64,000 nucleotides of DNA from Hydrangea macrophylla. Taxonomy: Eukaryota > Streptophyta > Magnoliopsida > Cornales > Hydrangeaceae. Below the pieces are notes generated by a model. It did no database searches. It worked only from the letters and a program-made list of their open reading frames with translations, and had not been told where the DNA came from. The position numbers and the translations under genes were made by a program. The stretch covers positions 71,849,169 through 71,913,168 of the forward strand of contig CM066988.1 in assembly GCA_033977485.1 (NCBI GenBank), written 5' to 3'. Below, piece by piece: positions 11,479-22,101 of the stretch; the stretch's first letter is position 1; every line of letters starts with the position of its first letter.

Positions 11479-11900
11479 AAGCCTTTTCTTTCAAAACCTG
11501 TTCTTTCAAAACCTCCAGCATTCGAGGAACTACACTTGACCTGATTCCCACTTGGGGATATGTAGGCAACCTGCTCGGTTCGGTCACTGCTCCTGAAACC
11601 CTCAACCATACTTTCTTTCAAGACTTAGCCGAACTACTTTGGACCTGATTCCCACTTGGGGATAAGTAGGCGAGCTTCCCTGGTTCTCGGTCCCTGAACC
11701 TTGCAAACTAGGGGCAAACTTTCAAGTTTGCCCGAAGCCTCAAGATATCACTGCCACACTAGGGGCAAACTGCGTTTGCCCAAACTTCCATTTATCTCTA
11801 TCAACTAGGGGCAAACTGTCGTTTGCCCATACCTCGCTACCTGTCCTCTCTGGATCACTTGGCTATCAGAATTAAAGCACCTAAGTGAAAAATCTGGTAA
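11479..11900 (+). repeat. Post-pol spacer with PPT-like hairpins and a duplicated motif
   Basis: GACCTGATTCCCACTTGGGG occurs at 11538 and 11642, each followed by a GATA-GTAGGC stretch; a weaker relative is near 16877. Then three copies of ACTAGGGGCAAAC occur, each folding back: GGGCAAACT 11712-11720 with 11725-11733; GGGCAAAC 11763-11770 with 11774-11781; and GGGCAAAC 11809-11816 with 11821-11828. The same GGGGCAAAC core forms the true PPT at 17128-17141. Confidence 0.75.
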
Positions 11901-12342
11901 TTCTTGATATTAAGTTGAAAAGTTTTTTAGCAATCTAAAGATGTGAATCTAATGTCAAGACTGAAACATTATGTGGAAAATTTTCAAAAGCTTCAAGATT
12001 ACATGCAAAGCCAACACAATATCCTGCTACAAGATAAAATCTCATTTTCAAAACATGCAAATCCTTAGAAAATTCAAATATCCAAGTCAAAAGACATTGT
12101 CGAGAAAGAGGAATCGTCAGAAATTTCCTTTCCCTGTAAAATCGAGTCCTGTGTGTCAGTGTGCAAAGTGTCAATCAAATCAGTCTCGTGATAAGGGATG
12201 CAAAGCGAAACAGAAGGATAGCATAAAGCAGCATCAAGCAAAGTCAAGAGTACAAGCCCATCAAGACAGAATACATCAACATTAGTCTCAGCACAGAAAG
12301 CAAGAAAAACAGAAAGATAGTCATGGGTGCATATGATCATCA

Positions 12343-14470
12343 TCAGCGACGACGAGTAGCCCGTGGGTACCGAGCAGGCATATCTGAGGCCGTAGAGCTA
12401 TCATCATCTTCAATTTGGCGCCTTCGCCTAGACCCACCAGCCCCACCAGAAGGGCCTGCATTCATCCGCTCCAACTGTGATTGAAGCTGCCTAACTTGAG
12501 CCACCTGTGGAAGAAAAGAATCAGTATAGGGGTTTGAAAAAGCAATGAGATAAGAAGAAAAGGTCAAGAAATTTACCAGGGCCGCATCACGGTCTATGTA
12601 AGTCTGGCACATGCCATCCCACTGCAAAGAGAAGGAAGATATGGTCAGAAAGATCAGAAGAATCAGAGGTAATGAGTTCAGAAATTACTTACATGTCCCT
12701 CACGAGCAAGGCTCCAAGCCCTCAGATTCTGTGCATAAGCTCGCTCTTCATTGAAAACGGCTCGGGGAACGGACTCATGTTGTTCTGAAACTAGCTGAGG
12801 CTCTACAAGATCACGGGGGATCTCTACAGAAGATATAACTCCGCGCAGCATGGTCGAGGCTCGCCAATCACAAGGAGGAATGAGAGGTAGAGGTCGACCA
12901 GGGCCATCCACAAAAGAACTCCCCTGCAAATGATGATGAGAAATAAGATAAAGCAAGCATTCGATCAGAAATGAAGAAGTCGTGAAATACCTGCGGGTCA
13001 TCCGAGAGCGGGAAATTAGGCATCAGATGAGTAACCCTGAAGACGTCATAGTTCTCCTCAAACAGAGTAAAAGAGGCTGAAGGAATTCCGTTCAAAGCAT
13101 TAATAAGATCTTCATCTTCCAAATTCTGTGCCGACCTCATACAAGAAGGCGGATCCTGTGGCACTAAGAGACGATCCTCCAAATCAGTCTGAGGAGCTAC
13201 TCTCTCTCCAAGATACCACTCAAGAACAGAGGGACCCTCAAGAAGAATCCTCTCTCCAGTCATCTGTCTAGCTAAGCCAATCTCAGTCACATCTCCATTT
13301 GTCACCCAAGGATGCCAGTTAACTTGGGTGAATCTGAGACGGGTAAGAAAATCCCGGCAAGAAATAACATTATGAGCATCATTCTTGGTACCTACGGCTT
13401 GGCGACGCCACTTCAGAGCCCGTGGAAAAATATGAATCTCTTCCTCCCGGAATGATGGAGCCGTCATGGAGAAATACTCAAAGGCCCACACCTACAAGAG
13501 AAAATAAAGCAGTGGTCAAAACAGCAGAACATCAAGTGATAAAAACTGGAAATGAAAATATTTTCAGTACCTCCCAAGCTCTCCAGAATCCGCCGAATCC
13601 AGGGGATTTGCCTCGAGAATGCTCCCCCATATGACTATACAGAATGGCTAAACCAGCAGAGCCCCAATCAAAATCTGCAATCTCCTCAAGATTTCGAAGA
13701 CTATCAAGCATATTCAATGTAATCCGCTCAGCTCGAGTAGAAAGAAGAGAGCAACCAAGCAAATACAAGATGAAAGCACGGGTAAGCTGCATATCGGTAA
13801 ATTGAGCCGCTCTTTCAGAAGGCCTGAAGTTGTTGATGAACCATGTGATGCCTACGCTCGATCCGTGAAGATCTCTCTGGGATGGGATGATGCCTAGGAG
13901 ACGCTCAATGATAGTAGGATGTCTATGGATGTTCTTTGCAAAGGCAAGACGATGCCCGCCAAATGAGATGCCGGTTATCATTGCAAAATCAAGAGGGGTC
14001 ATGGTTATCTCCCCAAAAGGCATGTGAAAAGTATTTGTGGAATCCCACCACCTTTCAGCAAGAGCTTGAATCATGGCCAAATCATTAGTCGATCTCTCCA
14101 ATAAGGTTACAAACGACCCAAAGCCCGCTTGCTTGATATTGGCTACTACTTGGGGACGCGACTCCGACAATTCATTAAACCATTCAAGGCATTTTCCATG
14201 GCTACCATGACCTCTAAGATGACCAACCACATTCTAAAAAGAAAAAGGATGATTTCTAAGGAATCGCAAGAATAAAGAGACACGTATGAAGATGTGAAAC
14301 AAAGGAGTAATTAAAGAATGGGTTACCTCTTGACGAAAGGCCCTCCTAGAGATATGATTTAGTGGATTTTTCATGGTTGCATACTCCATGGTTTGAGTTG
14401 ATGAAGCTCCACTAGCTTGAAATTGGCTTCTACGTGTTCTAGAACTTTCACCTTGTCCATGGGAACTCAT
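12343..14470 (-). CDS. Antisense plant mobile domain (PMD, aminotransferase-like) gene, six exons
   Basis: Exons on the minus strand: 14470-14327, 14233-13571, 13491-12991, 12923-12693, 12621-12577 and 12504-12343. All five introns begin GT, end AG and lie in phase 0 (exon lengths 144, 663, 501, 231, 45 and 162). They join into 581 codons plus TGA at 12345-12343, with no internal stop. The ATG at 14470 opens MSSHGQGESSRTRRSQ. Exon 2 holds the most recognisable PMD stretch (TFHMPFGEITMTPLDFAMIT), matching the plant mobile domain family also found in MAIN/MAIL proteins. The C-terminus is short and Arg-rich (RATRRR), possibly basic enough for nuclear targeting. The gene lies between pol and the 3' LTR, so it travels with the retroelement but must be transcribed from its own minus-strand promoter or from readthrough. 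Function in the element is unknown. Exon calls are by eye from splice dinucleotides and frame continuity. Confidence 0.85.
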
Positions 14471-14723
14471 GGTTGTTGATGCTTGAAGCTTGAAGATAAG
14501 AGGTTGAAGATGATGAATAGTAAAAACCTTGGTACTTGAATCCCCTAGAATAGGGAGGAGTTGATGAAATCAACAAAGTTTTTGGAGGTTTTAATGCAAG
14601 AAATCACTCAAAACATCAAGAAATTGCAAGATTTGAGCACCTTAGAAGGAAGAGGTGATGCATTGAAGAAGAAATGAATGAAGAACAAAGAAGAAAATGG
14701 GTTTAAAACCCCAAAGTTGCGGC

Positions 14724-14756
14724 TGGCGGTTCCCAAGGGGGTGTGGGGAACCGCCA
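14724..14756. promoter_or_regulatory. Inverted repeat upstream of the antisense PMD gene, echoing the LTR
   Basis: TGGCGGTTCCC (14724-14734) pairs with GGGAACCGCCA (14746-14756). Read on the minus strand, the block starts GAATAGTAAATGGCGGTT, nearly the same as GAATAGTAAGTGGCGGTT in the LTR (167-184), which also folds back on AACCGCCA. It lies about 260-290 bases before the PMD start codon. The role is unknown; it may be a shared promoter or leader element. Confidence 0.5.
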
Positions 14757-14852
14757 TTTACTATTCACTTCCTGCCATTTCCCCATTTTGCTCTATATTC
14801 GCGTTTTGACCCCCGGAACTCTTGATTTGATCCCGGATTGGTCCATTTTTGA

Positions 14853-14858
14853 TATATA
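14853..14858 (-). promoter_or_regulatory. Possible TATA box of the PMD gene
   Basis: On the minus strand the context reads GGCTTATATATCAAA, about 385 bases upstream of the PMD ATG. It is the only good TATA match I noticed before the gene. Weak evidence. Confidence 0.25.
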
Positions 14859-15369
14859 AGCCTTGAGAGTGCTTAAAACTTGTTGGAATTGGTCTAGAGG
14901 ACCTCTGGAGATTTGAATCTTGGTAAAAATCCATTCAAGAATTGAAAAAAAGTCCCCCAGATGAGAAGAATCAAAGGCACCGCAGCCTGAAAGTGGCCGA
15001 GAAACGGCAAACTCCCGTCGTTTTGGGATTGATTATGAGTTGTCTTAGAAAATGGACATTTGAGTCTACTGTCGCTTGAGAATTACATCCAGAAAGGACT
15101 TTCAGAAGATGGGTCAGAATGCGAGATGTTCAGAAAGGGTTAGAGTAAGCCTGACGTGTTGCAAGAATGATTGCGTTGGTCGAAGCACCAATATGAGTCT
15201 CAGAAAGAATCAGCAGGGCCTCCAGAATATGTGCTCGCGTCCCAGAAACCTCAGATATCTCCTCAAGCAGAGAATTTCCAGATATTGTCAAGGTATAACA
15301 GAATTCGTGCATCTCTCAGAATCATAGGATCTCCCCAGTAGAGAACTTTCAGAATTAAGTTTCTCGCAA

Positions 15370-16545
15370 GCATCATGTATCCACGGGTTGCCTCCAGATA
15401 AAGGGTATCTCTCAGAATTTGAGCATCAAAATCGCCTCCAGAATACAAGGTTTATGCCAAGCATCATGTATCCAGGGTTGCCTCCAGAATGTAGGGTTTC
15501 TCTCAGAATCGTGGGTTGCCTCCAGAAGGTAGGGTTTCTCTCAGAATCAGAATCGTGGGTCGCCTCCAGAATACAAGGTTTATGCCAAGAATCGTGTATC
15601 CGTGGGTTGCTCTCAGAATGTAGGGTTTCTCTCAGAATCGTGGGTTGCCTCCAGAATGTAGGGTTTCTCTCAGAATCAGAATCGTGTATCCAGGGTTGCC
15701 TCCAGAATGTAGGGTTTCTCTCAGAATCATGTATTTCTCAGCATCGCATATCAGGGTTGCCTCCAGAATGTAAGGTTTCTCTCAAAATCAGAATCGTGTA
15801 TCCGTGGGTTGCTCTCAGAAGAAGGGTCATCTCTCAGAATTTGTGTATCTCTCAGAATCCGTGCATCAGAACAGAAGATTTGTCCTCAGAAGAAGGGCCT
15901 GTTTCAGAAGAACAGAGGATTTGTCTCCGGCAGAGAGACCTGTTTCAGAAGATTTGTTTCTAGACCTGCCACAGAAGATTTGTCCTCGGAAAAAGGGCCT
16001 GTTTCAGAAGAACAGAAGATTTGTCTCCGGCAGAGAGAGACCTGTTTCAGAAGACTTGTTTCCAGACCTGTTACAGAAGATTTGTCTAGAAGAAGGACCT
16101 ATTTCAGAAGAGCAGAAGATTTGTCTCCGGCAGAGAGACCTGTTTCAGAAGATTTGTCCCCAGCAAAAGGACTCTACATCAGCAATCGTCTCCAGCAAAA
16201 GGACTCTACATCAGCAATCGTCCCCAGCAGAAGGACTCTACATCAGCAATCGTCCCCAGCAAAAGGACTCTACATCAGCAATCGTCCACAGAAGAAGGAC
16301 CTGTTTCAGCAATCGTCCCCAGCAGAAGGACTCTACATCAGCAATCGTCCCCAGCAGAAGGACTCTACACCAGCAATCGTCCCCAGCAAAAGGACTCTAC
16401 ATCAGCAATCGTCCCCAGCAGAAGGACCCTACATCAGCAATCGTCCACAGAAGAAGGACCTATTTCAGCAATCGTCCCCAGCAGAAGGACTCTACATCAA
16501 CAATCGTCCCCAGCAGAAGGACTCTACACCAGCAATCGTCCAGTT
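15370..16545 (+). repeat. Minisatellite block of three successive repeat families
   Basis: About 15370-15830 consists of units around GGGTTGCCTCCAGAATG and GGGTTTCTCTCAGAATC. About 15850-16160 has units around CCTGTTTCAGAAGATTTGTC. About 16165-16545 is roughly a dozen units, mostly 31-32 bp, around AGGACTCTACATCAGCAATC. Repetition keeps long frames open (15388-15963, 15804-16556, 15809-16612), but they encode only repeated peptides, so I do not call genes. Tandem repeats between the coding part and the 3' LTR are common in Tat/Ogre elements. Confidence 0.85.
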
Positions 16546-17127
16546 GTTTGACATGACTCAGAATTCATCCAAGATACTTCGCTATTTCAAGAGTCGTCCA
16601 GGATACAGATGACGCCTACGAGCCTTAAGATCAGAAGAATAACTTTGACAAAAACCTCGAGAATCATCCAAGATACCTTTAGCATATTCGACTGTGAGAG
16701 AGAGTCGTTGCATCCTTTGCATTAGATTTTGCATCTAGGGAACCCTTGAGGATGATTCCTCCAGCACTTTCACATTTCATGTTTTCATATTGCACCAGCA
16801 TCCTAGGATAGGAGCATTTCATCCGCATTGTTGTTGTTTGTTTGTTTTCCGTCTTCTCGCGCGCTTGAACTACGCCCTGGTCTGATTCCTGGAAAGGATA
16901 CGTAGGCAGCTCCAGCGGAGCACGACCAGCATCAGCTTCAACTTAGCCGCCTCTACCCAGCATTGCATTGCATTCTTGCATTCGTAATTTCTTGATTTTC
17001 TCTGATTTTGAATTTCTTGATTTTGCGAATTTTTTGTTTTTCCTAAAACCTCTCAGTATGGTTATTTGGGTGCCTTCAAGGCTTTGGCACTCACTTGCAG
17101 TTCACGTTGTTCACAACAAGCTCTGCC
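16546..17127 (+). other. Noncoding spacer before the PPT
   Basis: No supported gene. It holds scattered CAGAA/CATCCAAGATAC motifs, a relative of the post-pol motif near 16877 (GGTCTGATTCCTGG and TACGTAGGCAG), and a T-rich stretch near 17000. A short frame, 16968-17306, runs into the LTR and looks fortuitous. Confidence 0.5.
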
Positions 17128-17141
17128 AAAGAGGGGCAAAC
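17128..17141 (+). other. Polypurine tract
   Basis: AAAGAGGGGCAAAC directly abuts the 3' LTR start TGTAGACACCC at 17142. This is the expected site for plus-strand DNA priming. Confidence 0.8.
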
Positions 17142-20100
17142 TGTAGACACCCAATTTTGACCACACTGATAGGATTTAGGGTGAACAACGTCTTGGAGGA
17201 TTCGATGATGAAAAGTACCCCGTGGAAGGTACTGGATTCCACACAATCAGAAGATCGGACTTCGGAAAGTGACTTCAAGCTCAGAAAAGCCCTTTTCCAT
17301 GGATAAATCCCGGTTTTGTCAAAATCATCTCTCAGAATTCATTTTCTCTCAGGGTTATATGAACATTAAGTGTTCTAAACGCAGTATTCTAGGTATCCAG
17401 AGATTCAATTTTAAAGAAAAGTTCAAAATCGACGCACATTTGAAAGCAATTTTGGAAAAGACGTCATTTGATTTCAAAAAGACGACGAAAGTTCCGGAGG
17501 ACTTTCGGACTTCAATTGGACTTCAATTCTCATTATAAAACCTCTGGAAATATTTTTATATTGAAATTCAACCTGACAGCTTTCCAACGGTACGTAAACG
17601 GACGATTTCGGACACCAAAAAGCATTTTTACAGAAATCTGGAAAAGCAGTGCACGTGATTTTTGAAACAGGGTTTGTGGGTGACCAGAGGAGCAAGAATA
17701 GTAAGTGGCGGTTTTGGGTATGGGGGTGGCGGGTCCCACCATAACCGCCACTTCCATTTGTGTCCTCCACGGAGCTTTTTGAGTTCCAGACCCTTCTAGA
17801 AGCTTCCCACTGCGAGGAAATTGCCTGGAAATTGCGTTTAGGCTCCGAAATGGCCATTTTAACCCTCTTTTAAGCTCTAAAAATCCTGTTTTAACCCTGA
17901 AACTTAAGAGCTAAGTCTTCAAAACTCTATATAAGATCTCATACATCTCATATGAGATCACATCTTAACACACTAGACACTTGGAAGAGATACACTTGAA
18001 TATACTTGGAGATACAAACACACATAGAAGCACATACAAGAGAGATAAGTATACTTTGAATATACTTTCAATTTAGGTGAATTCTAGAGAGAGAAAATTA
18101 TGAATTGAATTTAGATTAACTTAGGCTAATTAGACCACAATTTGAACATCAATTGCCTCCCTCAACTTCCATGGATGAGTGCTTGAAGAACACTTGAATA
18201 ACACTTGAAGAAGAAGATCTTCAAATCAATTTTGGTCTTGTAATTGAGAATCCTCCAAGAGGTAAACACTATAGTTCATCTCTAATTCCTACTTTGTATA
18301 TATAGATCTATAAGATTTGGATCTAACTTAGTTCTATTTCTACTTATTAGAACACTCATCTTCTTCCTCTCATGTTCTTCACACACTCACATAGTTAGAT
18401 CCAAATCTCTTTGATTTTTATTGATAATTTACAATTAGAGATTGTTTTTCACTTTGATTTTCAATTTTGGTTTCATTCTTCAATTTTAGTTTAGATTCAT
18501 GCATACATGATTATATATATATACATATATCTATTTTGAATTCCATGATGGTTTGGAAATATGATCTATGAGAAGGATGATTTCTATGTTCATACCTATC
18601 TCTTGATTATTCCTATTACCTAGAATTCCTATTGAATTTCATCTCCAACATGATATTTATAAGTCCCTTTGATCCTTGATCTAAAAGTTCTTCATAGAAC
18701 TTGAGGGCTAAATTGATTGGGAATCATGATAATTAAGTTGATCTATGAGTTTGATCTCTCTAATAAGCTTCAACTATCACTAAAATGTTTTCCTCACACT
18801 TTAAAATGAACTAGATAAAAATTCAGCAAAGCAGATTGGTTTTGTCCATTAGATTTGGTCCATCAAAACCCATAGTTTGATGGATTTCAAATTTTCTGGG
18901 TAAACTTTGATGAATTAGCTTTCATCCGGTCCGTTTTGAGAGCTTTTAGGATTCATATACTATTTTTAGAAATTGTTGAGAAATCGGTTGACAGATTTGA
19001 ACATCGTCTCTTTGTGCTTGAATTTCAGAAAATCTATAATAGTTATCGACGTTCCGCTTTTTGGGGATGATTCCTAACTCATATATCTATATGCCGATGT
19101 AAAATCGTGAGCATACGATCGAGTTAGGATCGTTTTCTAAGCGTTTAAAGTTGATACAACTATTCTGGAATTTTCTAAGTTTAATTACAAATATGATTAT
19201 GTATACAAAATGGTCACACCTTGATCACTCAACAACAATTGATGAATAAAACTTGGTTTAGAAATCACCTAGGATAAATGGATGAGAGATCAAAAGCTTA
19301 AATCAACTTGGTTAACATGATTCATGAACTTCTATTATACTTCTATTATGTTTTGCATTCATTTGTCAAATGATACCAAATTTCCAGAATAACAGAGTCT
19401 GTTTAAAACACTTTTTCAGAAACCTTGTGATTACAGAATGTCCATGGGTTTATTTTTATCATATACTACAATGAAATAGCTTTCTTTTGACACCAAATAG
19501 AGCTTCATATGATTTTTGTAGATTTAATTATGATTTTTACAAGAACAGTGGACAGTCCTGATCCACTGTTCCCAAAACATTTATTTCTCAAACAATAAAA
19601 TTGATATTGAGGTCCCACTTTTTGGAGAAGTTCCCTAAGACATGTATCTAACTTTCTATAAAAGGGTTTTTATCCAGCTCATGTTTAAGACCACTTTTGA
19701 TAGGATTCATTAGAGGTTGCTGAATCTGGAAATTTGATTGATGACATGTTTTCTTTGTTTATCATGCATATCATTTGTTTGCTTGTATTTTTTGCAATGC
19801 TTTGGGTATTCTTTGGTGTCTTAGTGCAGAGAATTAAGTGCCTCGGACCCGGACTTCGATTTGTGGTTTGCCTCGTCTACATGTGGCTTAGTGCCCATGT
19901 ATCATGTACTATCTTTATCCTTTCTCTTAGAATTTTTCTAGGTTTACAACTTTGATTTCAACGACACATTTCCTTTAGGATAAGTCTCCGTTTATATGAT
20001 TATTTGTTAGAGACATCTTATCTAGGATTGTTGCATGATTGCATTGCACGTTTACATTCTTTTTGCTTTCGCGACTCCGCTTGAGTCAACCAATGTAAGT

Positions 20101-20633
20101 CTTCTCGTTCCCTTTGCATATCATGACATGTTTACTTTATTTGCATCGGTCCCGGGCGGGACTAGCCACTGTGAGTATACTTCTCCCTTGTATTGCATGA
20201 GCATCCGCTTTCTACTTGATTTAGTCTCTTGAAATGATTTTCATTAGATGTTTCTTTTTGCCATGTATATATCTATCTAGTATGTTTGAGGAAACAACAT
20301 CTATTATGAATTAATAACAAGGATATTTGAATCAAGGCCTACCATTCGGTAGGGCGAGGAGGGGGTGCTTTAGTCCTGCTTGGGCTCCTTCCCCTCTCGT
20401 ACCAAGACCCCCGAACCTTGTTTCTGGTAATGAAGGGCGAGTAACCTTATTCAATTTTGGGCGAGTCAAGCTTGGGTTTCCTAATTCCCGATAAAAATTA
20501 GGTGGCGACTCTTTGTCTCTAGGATCGCGTGAGGAAGTCCTAGTTTTCCCTGAAGTGTGCTCCTTGGGATCCGTCCCGGGACACTATCGAGGGAGAGCGC
20601 CAGGACCTCCTCCTCCATTCGCGACGGTCCACA
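17142..20633 (+). repeat. 3' LTR of the Tat/Ogre-like element, complete (3,492 bp)
   Basis: Runs from TGTAGACACCC to CA. Bases 17530-20633 match 1-3104. The first 388 bases have no counterpart in the window because the 5' copy is cut by the edge. A TATA-like site is at 17928-17934. Confidence 0.95.
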
Positions 20634-22056
20634 CCTAATTTTCATTTTTCTTATAAAATCCTTTCTATTTGCCTGAACCCACATGGCTCGCGCGCGCGGG
20701 CCGCTCACCCGAACGCGCGTGCGAGTTCACGCAGTAGCTTCATATTCCTCGCTGGTTTTCCCCTGTTTAATAAATTAAGGGGTCTTTTGACCCATTTTTG
20801 ATTCCGTAAGTTACCATGCCTTATAATATATGAATCTCTTCAGTTTTTCGCAAAGATTATGAATCTACAATCAATTTTAATTGAATCCAAACGTAGTTCA
20901 TGAATTTTACGAAAAACTAAAAGATGACAAAACTTCAATCTTAATATACTTTCTCAATTGAGTAAATTAAGCCTTAATACTTTAAACATATCATCTATGA
21001 TGTACAATCTTTCATAATCATCTCTAAAAACGGATTTTGGTTAAGTTTGAAAAATCTATGTTTCTAAGCTTTGAAATTCAAATGTAAAATCATAAATGGA
21101 GACTTTCAAATTAAGCTATATGAACAGAAACCAAGATATGAATTACATTCATAGTGAGTTAGAAATACTCACAGAGATTGAAGATTGTTGAGAAGGAAAA
21201 CAATATAGGAAAATTCAAACCCAAGCTTTGGCAATGGGGATTAAGCTTTCTCTCTCCAGAAATTTAAACTCTCAAGCTCTCTCTTTTTCTCTCTGTGTTC
21301 TCTCTCTCACTCTCTTAATTTCAGTTGAAAGAATGCAGAATGGGAGTTGTATGTGAGTGTATGCAAGTATATAAACAAAACTCCCAACTTAGAGCCCAAG
21401 TTCTCCCTCCTACACTCTACAAATCTATTTTGTTTTTCAATTTATCCCAGTTGCAGAATATATACACAGATACATACGTATATATGTACATTCTCACAAA
21501 TTGAAGGGTCAAGTAGGCTAATAGGGGTCAAAAGTTGAAGTGTTTGGGAATGTAGATTATGGCACTAGGAATGCACATACCCAACAGTAGAATCCAAACA
21601 AGGCATAAGTCAATGATTAGTTTCCATAAATGGAAATAAAGTGTATGTCAAATCTAACTTTGCATCACTTCCAAAATCTGTGGAAGTTCCATGCGGCACG
21701 GACAGTTTTGCACATGAACTGGTATTTTCGCGTCGCGGTGGTCGCCACAAAATACAGAAAATCTATTTTAGCGTAAGAAATGATTTTCCGGTTTTATAAA
21801 AATACTGCTTGAGTTAGAAGAAAATATTTCCTCCGTTTTAAAATACAGATTTGAAATCTATCACAGGCGTTGCTAAATTTTATAAAATCGCAGTTTGACC
21901 CCAAAAGAGTTTTCAACATGAAATAAAGCAAGTATTAAAGTTCTAAACATGAGAATTGCAAATTAAATAAAAGCAGACATTACAAATTTGAGTTAACATC
22001 AGGAACATTAATTAAATATGAAATGCAAAATTTAAAATTAAATGCAGGTTGTTACA
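20634..22056 (-). repeat. 3' LTR fragment of the chromodomain element
   Basis: Starts (minus) TGTAACAACCTGC at 22056 and runs to the Tat/Ogre breakpoint at 20634. It matches 29109-30564 with scattered substitutions and small indels, including the loss of part of the CG-rich segment near 20700 relative to 29160-29230. The divergence shows this insertion is clearly older than the Tat/Ogre-like one. Confidence 0.9.
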
Positions 22057-22069
22057 TCCTTCCTCCCTT
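22057..22069 (-). other. Polypurine tract of the chromodomain element
   Basis: Minus strand AAGGGAGGAAGGA immediately precedes the LTR start TGTAAC. Confidence 0.75.
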
Positions 22070-22101
22070 AAATAGGATTTCGTCTCCGAAATAAAGACTA
22101 G

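Larger units (their letters stand above)
1..20633 (+). mobile_element. Tat/Ogre-like Ty3/gypsy LTR retrotransposon, nearly complete
   Basis: The sequence from position 1 recurs from 17530 to 20633 with a constant offset, giving two direct LTRs. The 3' LTR starts TGTAGACACCC at 17142 and ends in CA at 20633, so the 5' LTR lacks its first 388 bases here and the whole element should be about 21.0 kb. Order: LTR, PBS, leader, gag-pol, spacer with PPT-like hairpins, antisense plant mobile domain gene, tandem repeats, PPT, LTR. A second archaeal-type RNase H between RNase H and integrase places it in the Tat lineage; the size and PBS suit the Ogre group. It sits inside the left LTR of the minus-strand gypsy element: base 20634 continues a sequence whose other copy is intact around 29109. 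The predicted target duplication is CCTAA, of which only the right copy is in the window. Intact frames and near-identical LTRs indicate a recent insertion. Confidence 0.93.

Noticed and set aside
16165..16545. CRISPR-like regular repeats
   Set aside because: Units are directly adjacent tandem repeats without unique spacers, inside a plant retrotransposon.
15388..16612. Three long overlapping plus-strand frames of 191-267 codons
   Set aside because: They lie in minisatellite DNA with unit lengths that avoid stops; the peptides are pure repeats in shifted frames.
20634..22056. Independent promoter or gene fragment right of the Tat/Ogre element
   Set aside because: It matches 29109-30564 and is the split LTR of the minus-strand element.
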